The position numbers were made by a program, and so were the translations under genes. From CAIWHR01 sp963709525 (lineage in GTDB: Bacteria; Pseudomonadota; Gammaproteobacteria; Burkholderiales; Casimicrobiaceae), in the NCBI GenBank assembly GCA_963709525.1, contig CAVPXB010000010.1:62001-126000 (forward strand): a stretch of 64,000 bases of DNA, written 5' to 3'. Under the pieces are notes generated by a model, which was not told the origin of the DNA, made no database searches, and saw nothing but the letters and a program-made list of their open reading frames with translations. Below, one piece after another: positions 1 through 9,383 of this stretch (position 1 is its first letter; every line of letters begins with the position of its first letter).

Positions 1-1
1 G

Positions 2-898
2 CTCATCCACAACATCGCCAAATTCCACTCAGGCTATTCGGTGTTCGCCGGCGTCGGCGAGCGCAGCCGCGAGGGCAACGATCTGTGGCATGAGATGATC
101 GATTCCGGCGTCATCAGCAGCACGACGATGGTCTTCGGCCAGATGAACGAGCCGCCGGGCGCACGCCTGCGGGTGGGCCTGACGGGCGTCACCATGGCCG
201 AGTATTTCCGCGACCAGGGCCGCGACGTGCTGCTCTTTATCGACAACATCTTCCGGTTCGTGCAGGCGGGTTCTGAGGTTTCGTCGCTGCTGGGACGCCT
301 GCCCAGCGCCGTGGGCTACCAGCCGACCCTGGGCACCGACATGGGCGAGCTGCAGGAGCGGATCTGCTCCACCAAGACCGGCTCCATCACCTCGATGCAG
401 GCCGTCTACGTGCCCGCCGACGACTACACCGACCCGGCGCCGGCCACGACCTTCGCCCACCTGGACGCCAGCATCAGCCTCGAACGCAGCCTGGCCGAGC
501 AGGCGCTCTTCCCCGCTGTGGATCCGCTGGCTTCCACCAGCCGCATCCTCGACCCGCTGATCGTGGGGCAGGAGCACTATGACGTGGCACGCGCCGTGCA
601 GCGCACGCTGCAACGCTACAAAGACCTGCAGGACATCATCGCCATCCTGGGCGTGGAAGAGTTGAGCGAGGACGACAGGGTGATGGTGGCCCGCGCGCGC
701 AAGATCCAGCGCTTCCTCACCCAGCCGATGTTCGTGGCTGAGGCGTTCACCGGCCGACCGGGCGTTTATGTAAAAGTAGCGGACAACGTAGCCGCCTTCA
801 AGGACATTCTCGACGGCAAGTACGATGATCTGCCCGAGCAGGCATTCTATATGGTCGGCTCCATCCATGACGCCGTGGCGAAAGCCAAGGAGCTGTGA
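2..898 (+). CDS. atpD: F1 ATP synthase subunit beta (5' truncated by window edge)
   Basis: Catalytic beta subunit of the F1 sector of ATP synthase. The frame is open from base 2, so the N-terminal barrel and the P-loop lie outside the window. Visible signatures are GYSVFAGVGERSREGNDLW near the start, the Walker B strand LLFIDNIFRF, the conserved ALFPAVDPLASTSRIL segment, and EELSEDD, the counterpart of the DELSEED loop. About 298 residues of a roughly 470-residue family remain. It stops 9 bases before atpC, in the usual beta-epsilon order that ends an atp operon. The reading frame is clean. Confidence 0.97.
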   Translation, partial: LIHNIAKFHSGYSVFAGVGERSREGNDLWHEMIDSGVISSTTMVFGQMNEPPGARLRVGLTGVTMAEYFRDQGRDVLLFIDNIFRFVQAGSEVSSLLGRLPSAVGYQPTLGTDMGELQERICSTKTGSITSMQAVYVPADDYTDPAPATTFAHLDASISLERSLAEQALFPAVDPLASTSRILDPLIVGQEHYDVARAVQRTLQRYKDLQDIIAILGVEELSEDDRVMVARARKIQRFLTQPMFVAEAFTGRPGVYVKVADNVAAFKDILDGKYDDLPEQAFYMVGSIHDAVAKAKEL

Positions 899-907
899 GC
901 GTAAGCC

Positions 908-1525
908 ATGTCGAGCATCCGCCTGGACTTCGTCTCTCAGGACCACATGGTCTTCTCCGGTGACGTCTACGAAATCGTGGCGCCGGGCATCGACGGCGTG
1001 TTGGGCATCCTGCCCAAGCACGCGCCGTTGCTGACCATCCTCACCGCGGGCGAAGTCATGGTCAAGCGCCAGGGCGAAGACGATCTCTTCTTTGCCGTCA
1101 GCGGCGGCTGGATGGAAGTTCGGCCCGACAAGGTGACGATCCTGGCGCGGACGGCCGAACGTTCCGACGAGATCGACCTTCAGCGTGCCGAGGCCGCCCG
1201 CGCCAGCGCCGAAGCCTTGTTGGCGCAAGGCGTTGAGCGGGAGGATCGCACCGGGCTGGAGATGGCGCTCCGACGCTCGCAGATCCGCATGAAGGTTGCG
1301 CGCAGGCGCAGCGGCTGGCGGCCCGACAGTCCTGGCGCAGGTACCGATACCCAAACCCCGACAGGGAAGCAACGGATAGGTCCTGTCGGCCAAACCGAAG
1401 AAGATCTTACGCGTGCGATGTGCTACCAGTGCCGTCGCACGCTTCTTTTTGCGCGGCGGTCGCGTTTCGCTTATAATGCCACCATCTTACCTAACCTGGA
1501 CGAGCCGGATCCCAACCGATCCTAA
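908..1525 (+). CDS. atpC: F1 ATP synthase subunit epsilon, C-terminus frameshifted
   Basis: Epsilon subunit, which couples the rotor to the catalytic head and can inhibit ATP hydrolysis. The N-terminal beta-sandwich is clear (DFVSQDHMVFSGDV, APGIDGVLGILPKHAPLL, FFAVSGGWMEVRPDKVTILA) and is followed by the helical hairpin. Family members are about 135-140 residues long, but this frame runs to 205. After about residue 135 (near base 1310) it loses family character and reads straight through the terminator at 1411-1450. The +1 frame stops at 1379. A single-base indel near 1300-1340 is the best explanation; the true end is probably at or before 1379. Confidence 0.85.
   Translation: MSSIRLDFVSQDHMVFSGDVYEIVAPGIDGVLGILPKHAPLLTILTAGEVMVKRQGEDDLFFAVSGGWMEVRPDKVTILARTAERSDEIDLQRAEAARASAEALLAQGVEREDRTGLEMALRRSQIRMKVARRRSGWRPDSPGAGTDTQTPTGKQRIGPVGQTEEDLTRAMCYQCRRTLLFARRSRFAYNATILPNLDEPDPNRS
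1411..1450 (+). terminator. Rho-independent terminator after atpC
   Basis: Perfect 8-bp stem GCGTGCGA (1411-1418) and TCGCACGC (1435-1442) around a 16-base loop, followed directly by TTCTTTTT. It ends the atp operon. It also argues that atpC should stop upstream, because the open epsilon frame otherwise crosses it. Confidence 0.8.
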
Positions 1526-1604
1526 CCACAAAGGCACGAAGTCACCAAGTACACGAAGACCATTAACTTCTTAGTGTCTCTTGGTGTCTTGGTGTCTTTG
1601 TGGT
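1525..1604. repeat. Imperfect 35-bp inverted repeat between atpC and mreB
   Basis: The left arm starts AACCACAAAGGCACGAAG and the right arm ends GGTGTCTTTGTGGT. The reverse complement of the right arm matches the left at roughly four positions in five. This 'accacaaag-cac-aag' style of dispersed hairpin is familiar from Chloroflexota and some other phyla. It sits in the leader of mreB and may be a mobile or structural repeat. No protein can be supported in 1526-1704. Confidence 0.65.
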
Positions 1605-1704
1605 GAAGTCGTTGCTAGTTGTCCAAGAATCTGACCGGCAAGGATATTAGGTGCGGCGCGCCACCGTAAGCGCGTTGCGCTTGCCTGTCGGACCAGGAGC
1701 AATC

Positions 1705-2709
1705 ATGTTTGAAAGACAAATCGGCATTGACCTGGGCACGGTCAATGTGCTGGTATACGTCAGCGGCCGCGGCATCGTGCTGCGTGAGCCGTCGGTGGTC
1801 GCCATCTCCATCCGCGATAACAAGATCGTGGCCGTGGGCCAGGAGGCGCGCGACATGCTCGGCCGTGCGCCGGAGAGCATCGAAGTCGCCCGCCCCATGC
1901 GCGATGGCGTGATCGCCGACTACGTCGTGACCGAGGCGATGCTGCGCTACTTCATCCGCAAGGTGGTCGGCCGCAACCGGCTCTTCCGCCCGAAGGTCAT
2001 GATCAGCACGCCGAAGGGCGTCACCAGCGTGGAAAGCCGCGCCGTACACGACGCCGCGATGCAGGCCGGCGCCAAAGAAGCCTATCTGATCCCCGAGCCG
2101 CTGGCGGCCGCTTACGGCGCCGGGCTGCCCATCGGCACGCCCACCGGCAACATGGTGGTGGACATCGGCGGCGGCACGACCGAGGCGGCCGTGGTTTCGA
2201 TGAATGACATCGTGGTGTGGAGCAGCGTGCGCGTGGGCGGCATCCGCACCGATGAGTCCATCATGGCCTACGTGCGGCGGAAGTACAACCTGATCATCGG
2301 TGAGCAGACCGCGGAGGAGATCAAGATCACCATCGGCAGCGCGCTGCCTTTGGCCGAGGAACTCAGCATGGAAGTGCGCGGGCGTGACCAGGTGGCCGGT
2401 CTGCCCAAGACCATCAACTTGACCTCAAGCGAAATCACCGAGGCGATGGCCGAGCCGCTCGGCGCGATCATCGGCGTCATCCGCCAGACGCTCGAAAAGA
2501 CCCCGCCCGAACTCGCCGCCGACATCATCGACCGCGGCATGGTGCTGAGCGGCGGCGGCGCGTTGCTGCGCAACATCGACCGGCTGGTGACAAAGGAAAC
2601 CGGCGTGCCCGCGTTCATCGCCGAATACCCGCTGGCCTGCGTGGCGCTCGGCGCGGGCAAGGCGCTGGAGAACTACGTGGTGATGCGGCGCAGCCTGCCG
2701 GTGGTGTAG
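1705..2709 (+). CDS. mreB: MreB-family rod-shape actin
   Basis: Actin-like ATPase that organises lateral wall synthesis at the membrane. The start is the ATG at 1705, behind the ribosome site AGGAG at about 1695-1699. It gives FERQIGIDLGTVNVLVY, a normal N-terminus with the phosphate-1 motif DLGT. Phosphate-2 (VVDIGGGTTEAAV) and the adenosine motif (VLSGGGALLRNID) are present. Length is 334 residues, normal for the family. The frame is intact, which is unusual in this 9-kb segment. No mreC or mreD follows. Confidence 0.95.
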   Translation: MFERQIGIDLGTVNVLVYVSGRGIVLREPSVVAISIRDNKIVAVGQEARDMLGRAPESIEVARPMRDGVIADYVVTEAMLRYFIRKVVGRNRLFRPKVMISTPKGVTSVESRAVHDAAMQAGAKEAYLIPEPLAAAYGAGLPIGTPTGNMVVDIGGGTTEAAVVSMNDIVVWSSVRVGGIRTDESIMAYVRRKYNLIIGEQTAEEIKITIGSALPLAEELSMEVRGRDQVAGLPKTINLTSSEITEAMAEPLGAIIGVIRQTLEKTPPELAADIIDRGMVLSGGGALLRNIDRLVTKETGVPAFIAEYPLACVALGAGKALENYVVMRRSLPVV

Positions 2710-2712
2710 CGG

Positions 2713-2822
2713 AGTAGACAAGTAGATAAGGAAACAAGTAGACAAGGACCCGCCAAGGTATTTCCTTGTCCCTGTTCCCTTGTTTCCTGTCCCCGTTTCC
2801 CTGTCTACTTGTTTCCTTGTAT
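2713..2822. repeat. Low-complexity purine/pyrimidine inverted repeat
   Basis: The left part consists of variants of AAGTAGACAAGG and GGAAACAAG; the right part consists of their complements (CTTGTCC, CCTTGTTTCC, CTGTCTACTTGTTTCC). A hairpin with internal tandem repeats therefore lies between the convergent mreB and NYN-HEAT genes. It obscures where the latter gene stops. Confidence 0.6.
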
Positions 2823-3737
2823 CCCCATCCCCTTCCGCGCCCTGAATCTGCTCCAACGCCTCCCGCGCCGCCTTCCGCACCTTGCTTTTGTGATCCGACT
2901 CGGCCGCCACATTCAGCGCCGCCTCTGCGGTGCGGTCTCCGATCCGTCCCAGGCTCTGCGCCGCGGCCTCGCGCACCATGCTGTTGCCATCCTTGATCAG
3001 GCGGTCGCACAGGTCGGGCAGGGCGGCCGGATTGCCCAGGTCGCCCAGGGCGAGGAGCGCCGCGGCCCGCACCCCCGCATCGTCGTGCGTCAGGGCGTCG
3101 TGCAACGGCTCCAACGCCGCCTTCCCACCGAAATTGCCCAACCAGCGCGCGGCCCGCTCCGCTAACTGAGGATCACCCTCGTACAGGCGCTCGATCCAGA
3201 TCGCCAGGTCTGCCTGCTTCTCCCCGCGGAAGCGCGCCCGAGCTTTCTCCGCTTCGATAAAGCCTGCGTACAGATCTGCGAAGGCCGGATCGTGCGGATC
3301 GTGAGCCGGCTCCGCCGACTGCCGAAGCTGGCCGCCGGGTGGGCTTCAGCCGAACCGCAAACTCGCTGCCGGAGAGCACGCTGGCGCCGGCGTCGCGCAC
3401 CCGCCAACTCAACCCCTGATCGTTGGTCACCACCGCGTACTGCCCGGGCTGGGCGCGCCCTCGCAGATATTCCACGATCGCGTCGTCGGCGGTCTGACCG
3501 GGATCCGCAAAGCGCACCTGGATGCCCGGGCTGGACAGATCGGCGCCCTGGGGATAGAGTCGCCCGATCTAGAACGCTCGACGGGCTGCTATCGAAGAAG
3601 ACGATCAGCGATCGGCCGCCGCTCCAGGCACGGTAGGCGCGGAGGCGCTCCAGCAGCCGTCTCTCGTCGTCGGGCTGGTCGAGCTGGATATCCGGCAGGA
3701 TGCCGATCAGATTGTGGCCGTCGATGATCAGAGACAT
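2823..3737 (-). CDS. NYN-domain putative ribonuclease with C-terminal HEAT repeats (two frameshifts)
   Basis: The N-terminus (SLIIDGHNLIGILPDIQLDQ, then SLIVFFDSSP) is a PIN-like NYN domain as in YacP/Rae1. The acidic motifs continue in a second frame with FADPGQTADDAIVEYL and VTNDQGL. A third frame carries a linker (DPAFADLYAGFIEAEKAR) and then HEAT-like helices (ERAARWLGNFGGKAALEPL, VRAAALLALGDLG, VREAAAQSLGRIG). Frame breaks lie near 3575 and 3310-3350. Together they describe one protein of about 300 residues: a predicted metal-dependent RNase with a HEAT scaffold. The stop is uncertain because the frame runs into the repeat at 2713-2822. Substrate unknown. Confidence 0.65.
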
Positions 3738-3760
3738 GGGGCGATTCCGGCGAAAATGCG

Positions 3761-3789
3761 TTGACGCTGCCGGGAGTGTATGCTATGAT
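3761..3789 (+). promoter_or_regulatory. Sigma-70-type promoter for the methyltransferase operon
   Basis: TTGACG (3761-3766) and TATGAT (3784-3789) are separated by exactly 17 bases. They lie 29 bases before the methyltransferase ATG, which is preceded by GGAGAG. Confidence 0.7.
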
Positions 3790-3818
3790 GGCAGTGAAGT
3801 CAAAGACGGAGAGAAACG

Positions 3819-4829
3819 ATGACGTCAAACGGTAGTGCAACGAACACGGCGCAAGTCCGTGAACCGGCTATAGCTTACGCGCGAAATGCGGAGATTCCGA
3901 CCTTCTTCGGCCAACCGATGCTGAAGGGTACCTACGTGGAACTTGACCCCGCCCGGTCAGATTCCCGGACACCCACCATTTTCTATTCGCATCCTGGCGG
4001 GGAGATTTGGATCGGGGATGCAGTTCTCTGGTTGCGTTCGCTCGCGAACGAATCGGCCGACTTGATCTTTGCCGACCCACCATACAATATCGGCAAGGCG
4101 GAGTGGGATACCTTTGAGTCGCAGCAGGCATACGTTGCATGGTCGTTGGAGTGGATCGAACAGGCGAGCGCGCGTCCTGAAGCCAACCGGCACACTGTAC
4201 ATCTGCGGTTTTTCGGAAATCTGGCCGATCTGAGATTGCCGGCCTCGCGGTTCTTCCAAGGGTGCCGCTGGTTGGTCTGGCATTACAAAAACAAGGCGAA
4301 TCTGGGCAATGATTGGGGACGCTCGCATGAGAGCATCTTGCACTTCCGTAAGAGCCGGGATTTCACATTCAACACTGATGACGTGCGCATCCCTTACGGC
4401 AATCACACGCTAAAGTATCCTGAACACCCGCAGGCCGAAACCAGCCAGTACGGCAAGGGCAACGGCAAAGGTCGCCTCTGGCATCCTCATCCGAAGGGAG
4501 CCAAACCTAAAGACGTGATTGAAATTCCCACGACCTGCAACGGGATGCATGAAAAAACACCGCACCCGACGCAGAAACCCGAAGAGTTGTTGCGCCAGTT
4601 CATCCTGGCATCATCCAACCCCGACGACTTGGTCATTGATCCCTTCCTGGGTTCCGGGACGACGGTAGTGGTCGCCGAACAGCTCAAACGGCGCTGGAAA
4701 GGCTGTGATGTTTCTGTGGAATACTGCACATGGGCCGCGGAAAGGATCGAACTGGTCGAGGATTGGCCGGTTGAGAAGTGGATTGAATACGATCAGCAAA
4801 ACGCCGAACGGAGAAAGTCAATCCGATGA
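3819..4829 (+). CDS. Beta-class DNA (N4-cytosine or N6-adenine) methyltransferase
   Basis: Modification enzyme of a type II restriction-modification pair. Motif IV (FADPPYNIGKAEW) comes at about residue 85, before the AdoMet motif I (DPFLGSGTTVVVAEQ) at about residue 270. That order is the beta class, whose members methylate adenine N6 or cytosine N4. Downstream of motif IV is LVWHYKNKANLGNDWGRSHE, and TPHPTQKPEELL precedes motif I as usual. The protein has 336 residues and is intact. The stop overlaps the ATG of the nuclease (ATGA at 4826). Target sequence cannot be read from the protein. Confidence 0.93.
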   Translation: MTSNGSATNTAQVREPAIAYARNAEIPTFFGQPMLKGTYVELDPARSDSRTPTIFYSHPGGEIWIGDAVLWLRSLANESADLIFADPPYNIGKAEWDTFESQQAYVAWSLEWIEQASARPEANRHTVHLRFFGNLADLRLPASRFFQGCRWLVWHYKNKANLGNDWGRSHESILHFRKSRDFTFNTDDVRIPYGNHTLKYPEHPQAETSQYGKGNGKGRLWHPHPKGAKPKDVIEIPTTCNGMHEKTPHPTQKPEELLRQFILASSNPDDLVIDPFLGSGTTVVVAEQLKRRWKGCDVSVEYCTWAAERIELVEDWPVEKWIEYDQQNAERRKSIR

Positions 4830-5786
4830 CAGAGCTTACTCTGGGCGATCTGCAAGAGAGTGTGCGTGATAGGTCAGCGTTCAAGAAACTGGATGACTAT
4901 CGGATGGTCGTCAGTGCTTTCCTTGATCTTATCGTGCGAGAGCAGCCCACGCGCATCGTCTCGCCGACGCACGCCAACTACATTTTCTTCCAGTACAGAC
5001 CAGGACTACGGCCACAAAATCACCCGCCCGATCAACAGCGACTTGTTTATCGAGTCGGCGGCTGATTTCGAGCCGGCGTTCAGTCGGTTTAGGGATTTTC
5101 TGGACGATCTCCGTAAGCATCACGCAGTCGCGAGTGACCTAAGCAAGCAATACAAAGTACATTGAGTCGCGCGGAATCAGCCGGATGATTTATACCCTCC
5201 AACAATCAGTCGGCTGCATCGGTGACTCGTTTGATGATACTAACCAATCCAGGAAGCGCGCCGGACAACTCTTTGAGACCCTGATCAAGCTAGTCCTCCA
5301 GGAGACAGGCGTCGAATGTGAGCCGCGCACCATCAACGTCCCCATACCAGGCAATCCGGGCTACGAAATGTCATACGAATTGGATCTGGTCTTCTGCGCG
5401 AGAAAGCCATCCTCACTTCTGAGACGAAGTTCATTCATCCAAACGAGATTGTCGGCTCAGTGAAGACCACCAGCAAGGATCGGATAGACAAGATCTTCCT
5501 TGACAAGTATCTACTGACCAGACTTCTCGGCCGAGAGATTCCGGTAGTCGCGGTTTTCCTCCATGACGTTCAGCGAGCCCGAAGGGGCAACAGCATCTTT
5601 GGCATCAATTCAACCTTCAAGAGCAATCACTTCCTGGGCTATACAGTGGCACTGAACAGGCTCGACGGTGTCTATTATGTCGATCCGAGACCAGAAATGC
5701 TGATCAACGAGCGATTACGTGAGCAAATCTTTGACTTCCAACAATTTCTAACAAGGGACTTGTGGGCGCTCACCCGCAACCAGTGA
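4826..5786 (+). CDS. Putative type II restriction endonuclease, PD-(D/E)xK-like (three frameshifts)
   Basis: Partner nuclease of the upstream methyltransferase, translationally coupled by ATGA. Joined across breaks near 4995, 5155 and 5400 it reads as one protein of about 319 residues: TELTLGDLQESVRD, then YTDQDYGHKITRPINSDLF, then MIYTLQQSVGCIGDSF, then YELDLVFC, SETKF and GSVKTTSKDRIDKIF. The acidic ELD strand followed by ETK fits a PD-(D/E)xK core. I do not recognise the family or its cut site. Either three indels in 500 bases are sequence errors or the nuclease is dead while its methyltransferase survives. Confidence 0.7.
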
Positions 5787-5803
5787 GGTCACGAAATACG
5801 CGT

Positions 5804-6365
5804 ATGCGACTTCCCTTTTCGGCATTCTTTTGCGGGCTGCTTATGCTCTCGGGCTGTGCCGGGGCACCGGCCAGTCCACCCGCGACAATCCCTTCACAAG
5901 GAGGTGCGACGATGAAGCTTACCAGCTCCGGCATTTTCCGAGGGCGCGCTGATCCCGGCGCAGTACACCTGTGCAGGCGACGACTTCTCGCCGCCGCTGG
6001 CGTGGAGCGATATTCCCGCAGGCGCGAAGTCGCTGGCGTTGATCGCCGATGACCCGGACGCGCCGGTCGGGACGTGGGTGCACTGGGTGGTATTCAACCT
6101 GCCGGTGACCGCAGGGGCCTGCCGGAAGGGATCAAGGACGCGAAGCAGCTACGCGGGCGGCGGCACGCAGGGCACGAACAGTTGGCGACGGATCGGCTAC
6201 GGCGGTCCCTGCCCGCCCAGCGGCACGCACCGCTACTTCTTCAAGCTGTATGCGCTGGATACGACCCTGTCCTTGGGCAACAGCGCCACAGCCAAAGACC
6301 TGCAGGCGGCGATGAAAGGGCACATCCTGGCTGAGACGCAGTTGATGGGACGATTCAAGCGGTGA
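5804..6365 (+). CDS. YbhB/YbcL-type PEBP-family lipoprotein (frameshifted)
   Basis: Phosphatidylethanolamine-binding-protein fold. The N-terminus RLPFSAFFCGLLMLSGCAG is a lipoprotein signal with a lipobox, so a membrane-anchored extracellular protein is expected. The core is GALIPAQYTC, then SPPLAW, then ALIADDPDAPVGTWVHWVVFNLP, then GTQGTNSW, then YGGPCPPSGTHRYFFKLYALD, which include the family's ligand-pocket motifs. Frame changes are needed near 5935 and, as a compensating pair, near 6115 and 6155. Molecular role of bacterial PEBPs is poorly defined. Confidence 0.75.
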
Positions 6366-6428
6366 CACGGCAGAATGGGGGACACGGAGACACGGGGACG
6401 CGGCGATCGCCGCGTCGCCAGGGGGTGT

Positions 6429-7741
6429 ATGATGAGACGGGGACAGACTGGAAACGGAGGCCAGCCTGTGGCTGCTGGCGCTGCTGGCAGTCACACTGAT
6501 CTTCGGCCAGGCATCCGCGCAAACGGAAGGCGCGGTCAAGCTGGCGAAGTTCAAGGGGCCGGTGACGCCGATCCTTCAGGCCTACATCGACCAGGCCATC
6601 ACCGACGCTGAGAACACCGGCGCGGCCGCGCTGGTGATCGAGCTGGATACGCCGGGCGGGTCGGTGGACATCACCAAGGAGATCACCCAGCGCATGACCG
6701 CGTCCCGGGTGCCGGTCATCGTCTACGTGGCCCCGGCCGGCGCGCACGCGGGCTCCGCGGGCACCTTCATCACCCTGGCCGGCCACGCGGCCGCGATGGC
6801 GCCCGGCAGCAGCATCGGCGCGGCCAGCCCGGTGGGCAGTGAGGGCGTCGACCTGCCGGACACGCTCAAAAAGAAGGCCACCAACATCCTGGTGGCCGAC
6901 ATCAAGAACCTGGCCGCCCGCCGCGGTGAAAAGGCGATCGCCTGGGCCGAGAAGGCCGTGGCCGAAGCCGCGGCCGCCACCGCCGACGAGGCGCTGGCCT
7001 TGGGCGTGATCGACGTCATCGCCCGGGACGTGCCCGACCTCTTGCGGCAGTTGGACGGCCGGACGGTGACCGTGGCCGGCGAGGAGGTCACGCTCGACGT
7101 GCAAGACGCGCCGGTGGAGGAAGTGCCGCTGGGCCCGATCCAGGGCTTCCTCAACACGATCACCAACCCGGCGCTGGCGGCCATCCTGCTGACGATCGGG
7201 CTGAACGCGATCCTGTTCGAGCTCTCCAGTCCGGGCGGTTACGCGGCCGGGGTCATCGGCGTGATCTGTTTGCTCCTGGCGTTTTATGCGCTGGGCACGC
7301 TCAACGCGAACTGGGCCGGGCTGGGGTTCATCGCGGTCGCGTTCGTGCTCTTCGTGCTGGACATCAAGGCGCCCACCCACGGCGTGCTGACCGTCGGGGG
7401 GATCGCCGCGTTCGTGTTCGGCGCGTTCCTCTTGTTCAACACGCCCGATCTCGAAGTCCCGTGGCCGACGATCATCAGCCTGGCGCTGGCAACCGCCGCG
7501 TTCTTTGCCTTCGCGATGGCCAAGGCGTGGGCCGCTCAGCGCCGCCGGCCCACAACCGGCATGGAAAGCCTGGTCGGGAAGGCCGCCGAGGTGCGCCAGG
7601 CGCTGACGCCCGACGGCATGGTGTTCGTCAACGGTGAGCTTGTGGCACGCCGAGTCTGAATCCGGCACGATAGCAGCCGGAGAGCATGTGGTTGTGACCG
7701 GGCAAGAAGGCTTTGCCCTGCGCGTGAAGTCGGCAACGTGA
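6429..7741 (+). CDS. nfeD: NfeD-family membrane serine protease, long form (frameshifted)
   Basis: Long-form NfeD: a ClpP/SppA-like protease domain, then transmembrane helices, then an OB-fold. A signal sequence (SLWLLALLAVTLIFGQASA) leads into LVIELDTPGGSVD and VAPAGAHAGSAGTFITLAG, which carries the nucleophile Ser in the AGSAG context. Several hydrophobic helices span about 7150-7510. The OB-fold begins TGMESLVGKAAEV. The frame breaks near 7640; after correction it continues as HAESESGTIAAGEHVVVTGQ and stops at 7741. The start is uncertain: the ATG at 6429 needs an indel near 6450, and the first in-frame standard start otherwise is GTG 6562, inside the mature domain. Confidence 0.8.
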
Positions 7742-7815
7742 CCCACACCATCTGCGAAGGAAGCCCACACACGGACTTCTATGGCTCAGCAGAGAAAGAT
7801 TCGGGCTTCGCACGC

Positions 7816-7883
7816 TCTGGAGTAGAGGCTTCAGCCGGGTCCTCAGGGCAACAAACATAACCGGCTAAAGCCTCTACTCCAGA
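7816..7883. repeat. 23-bp inverted repeat, REP-like hairpin
   Basis: TCTGGAGTAGAGGCTTCAG (start of left arm, 7816-7838) pairs with the arm at 7861-7883 with a single mismatch over 23 bases, around a 22-base spacer. It lies between nfeD and the convergent lonB-type gene and may serve as a bidirectional terminator. The 'ggagtagaggctt-agccgg' hairpin resembles REP-like repeats of Anaerolineae. Confidence 0.75.
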
Positions 7884-7919
7884 AGATCATCTGAACAACT
7901 CTAGCATCTCAGCCATCAG

Positions 7920-9383
7920 CTATTCGCCATGTCGCCATTTGCCCGCTACCGGCTCCGGCAGATCCCCCGGCAGATCCGGTTCGCCGGGCGGCGGCTCGGT
8001 GGGGCTTGTCGGCTCTTCGTCGCCCTGCTGATCTTCCTCATCACTGTCTGACGCGTCTTCGGCATCTGCCTCGCGCGGCTGCTTCCCGAAGGCTTCCAGC
8101 TTCTCTGCCAGCTCGCGCAGCCGGCGATCGACGCGGCCGTTGACCGTGTCGGGCGGATAGGCGCCGTCGGGACCGCGCTCGCCCGCCGGCACGCCCGTCA
8201 GGAGTTCAATGCCCTCGTCAATGGTGCGCACCGGCCAGAGGTGGAACTGCCCCTGCGCCACCGCCTCGACCACATCCTCGCGCAGCATCAGCGTGGACAC
8301 GTTGGTCGCGGGCAAAATCACCCCCTGCTCGCCGGTGAGGCCGCCCGGCATCGCCCGGCACACGTCGAAGAAGCCCTCGATCTTGGTCGTGGCCCCGCCG
8401 ATGGCCTGGACCTCGCCGCGCTGGTTCACCGAGCCGGTGACCGCAATCCCCTGCTTGATCGGCAGGTCGGCCAGGCTGGAGAGCAGCGCGTACAACTCCG
8501 TGGACGACAGCGCTGTCGCCGTCGATCCCCTCGTAGGATTGCTCGAAGGCGATGCTGGCCGACAGGCTGAGCGGCTTATCCTGCGCGAAGCGCCCGCCCA
8601 GGAAGCCGGTGAGGATCAAGCATGCCCTTGTCGTGGGTGCGTCCGCTGAGCCGGGCCTCGCGCTCGATGTTGATCACCCCGGCGCGGCCCTGATAGCTGC
8701 TGCAGGTGATCCGGCTGGGCCGGCCGAAGGCGTAATCGCCCAACTCCAGCACCGCCAGGCCGTTGACCTGCCCCACCGCCGCGCCGCTGACCTCCACCAT
8801 GATCGTGCCGTCGGTGATCAGCTCGCGCATCCGCTCCTCGTACTGGTTGGACCGATAGACCCGCTCGTCGATGGCGCGCTGCACGTCGCCGCGGTGACGG
8901 TGGTCGGCCCGGGGCGCTGTGCCTGCCCCGCCCAGAACGCCGCCTCCTGGATGACGTCGGCGACGTGGGCGAAGCGCGTCGTGAGCTTGCGCTGATCCTC
9001 CACCAGGCGGCCGCTGTATTCGATGACCTTGGCCACGCCGCTGGCGTCGAAGTGAGGCAGGCCGTACTCCTCACAGCGCCCGCGAATGAAGCGGACGATG
9101 CGATCCTCGTTATCCGACGTCCAGGCCATCTCCGCGGCGAAATCGGCGCGCACCTTGAACAGCTTTTCGAACTGCTCGTCGTAGGCATAGAGCGCGTAGT
9201 AGGTCTCCGGGTCGCCGATGAGCACGACCTTGACGTCGAGCGGGATCGGTCCGGGGCCAGGGTCGTCGCCGCCAGAACGCCCATCTGCTGCGCCAGGTCC
9301 TCGATGCGGACGCGCGCATTGCGCAGCGCCTGCTTGAGCGCCTCCCAGCCCAGCGGCTGCCGCAGGAGCACGCGCGCGTCCAC
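7920..9383 (-). CDS. LonB-type ATP-dependent protease, N-terminally truncated, four frameshifts
   Basis: AAA+ Lon-like protease of the archaeal/bacterial LonB group. Pieces in order: QPLGWEALKQALRNARVRIE and LIGDPETYYALYAYDEQFE with VRADFAAEMAW (AAA module), GVAKVIEYSGRLVEDQRKL (helical lid), RAIDERVYRSNQYEERMREL, then the peptidase domain with SYEGIDGDSA (catalytic Ser) and GGATTKIEGFFDVC (catalytic Lys). An acidic, proline-rich tail ends the protein. Frame breaks lie near 9245, 8895, 8625 and 8505. The N-terminus with the Walker A loop is missing because the sequence switches to unrelated DNA at about 9384. Confidence 0.85.

Noticed and set aside
1380..1525. A natural C-terminal extension of the epsilon subunit
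   Set aside because: The extension crosses a well-formed terminator and has no helical or conserved character, so an indel is more likely.
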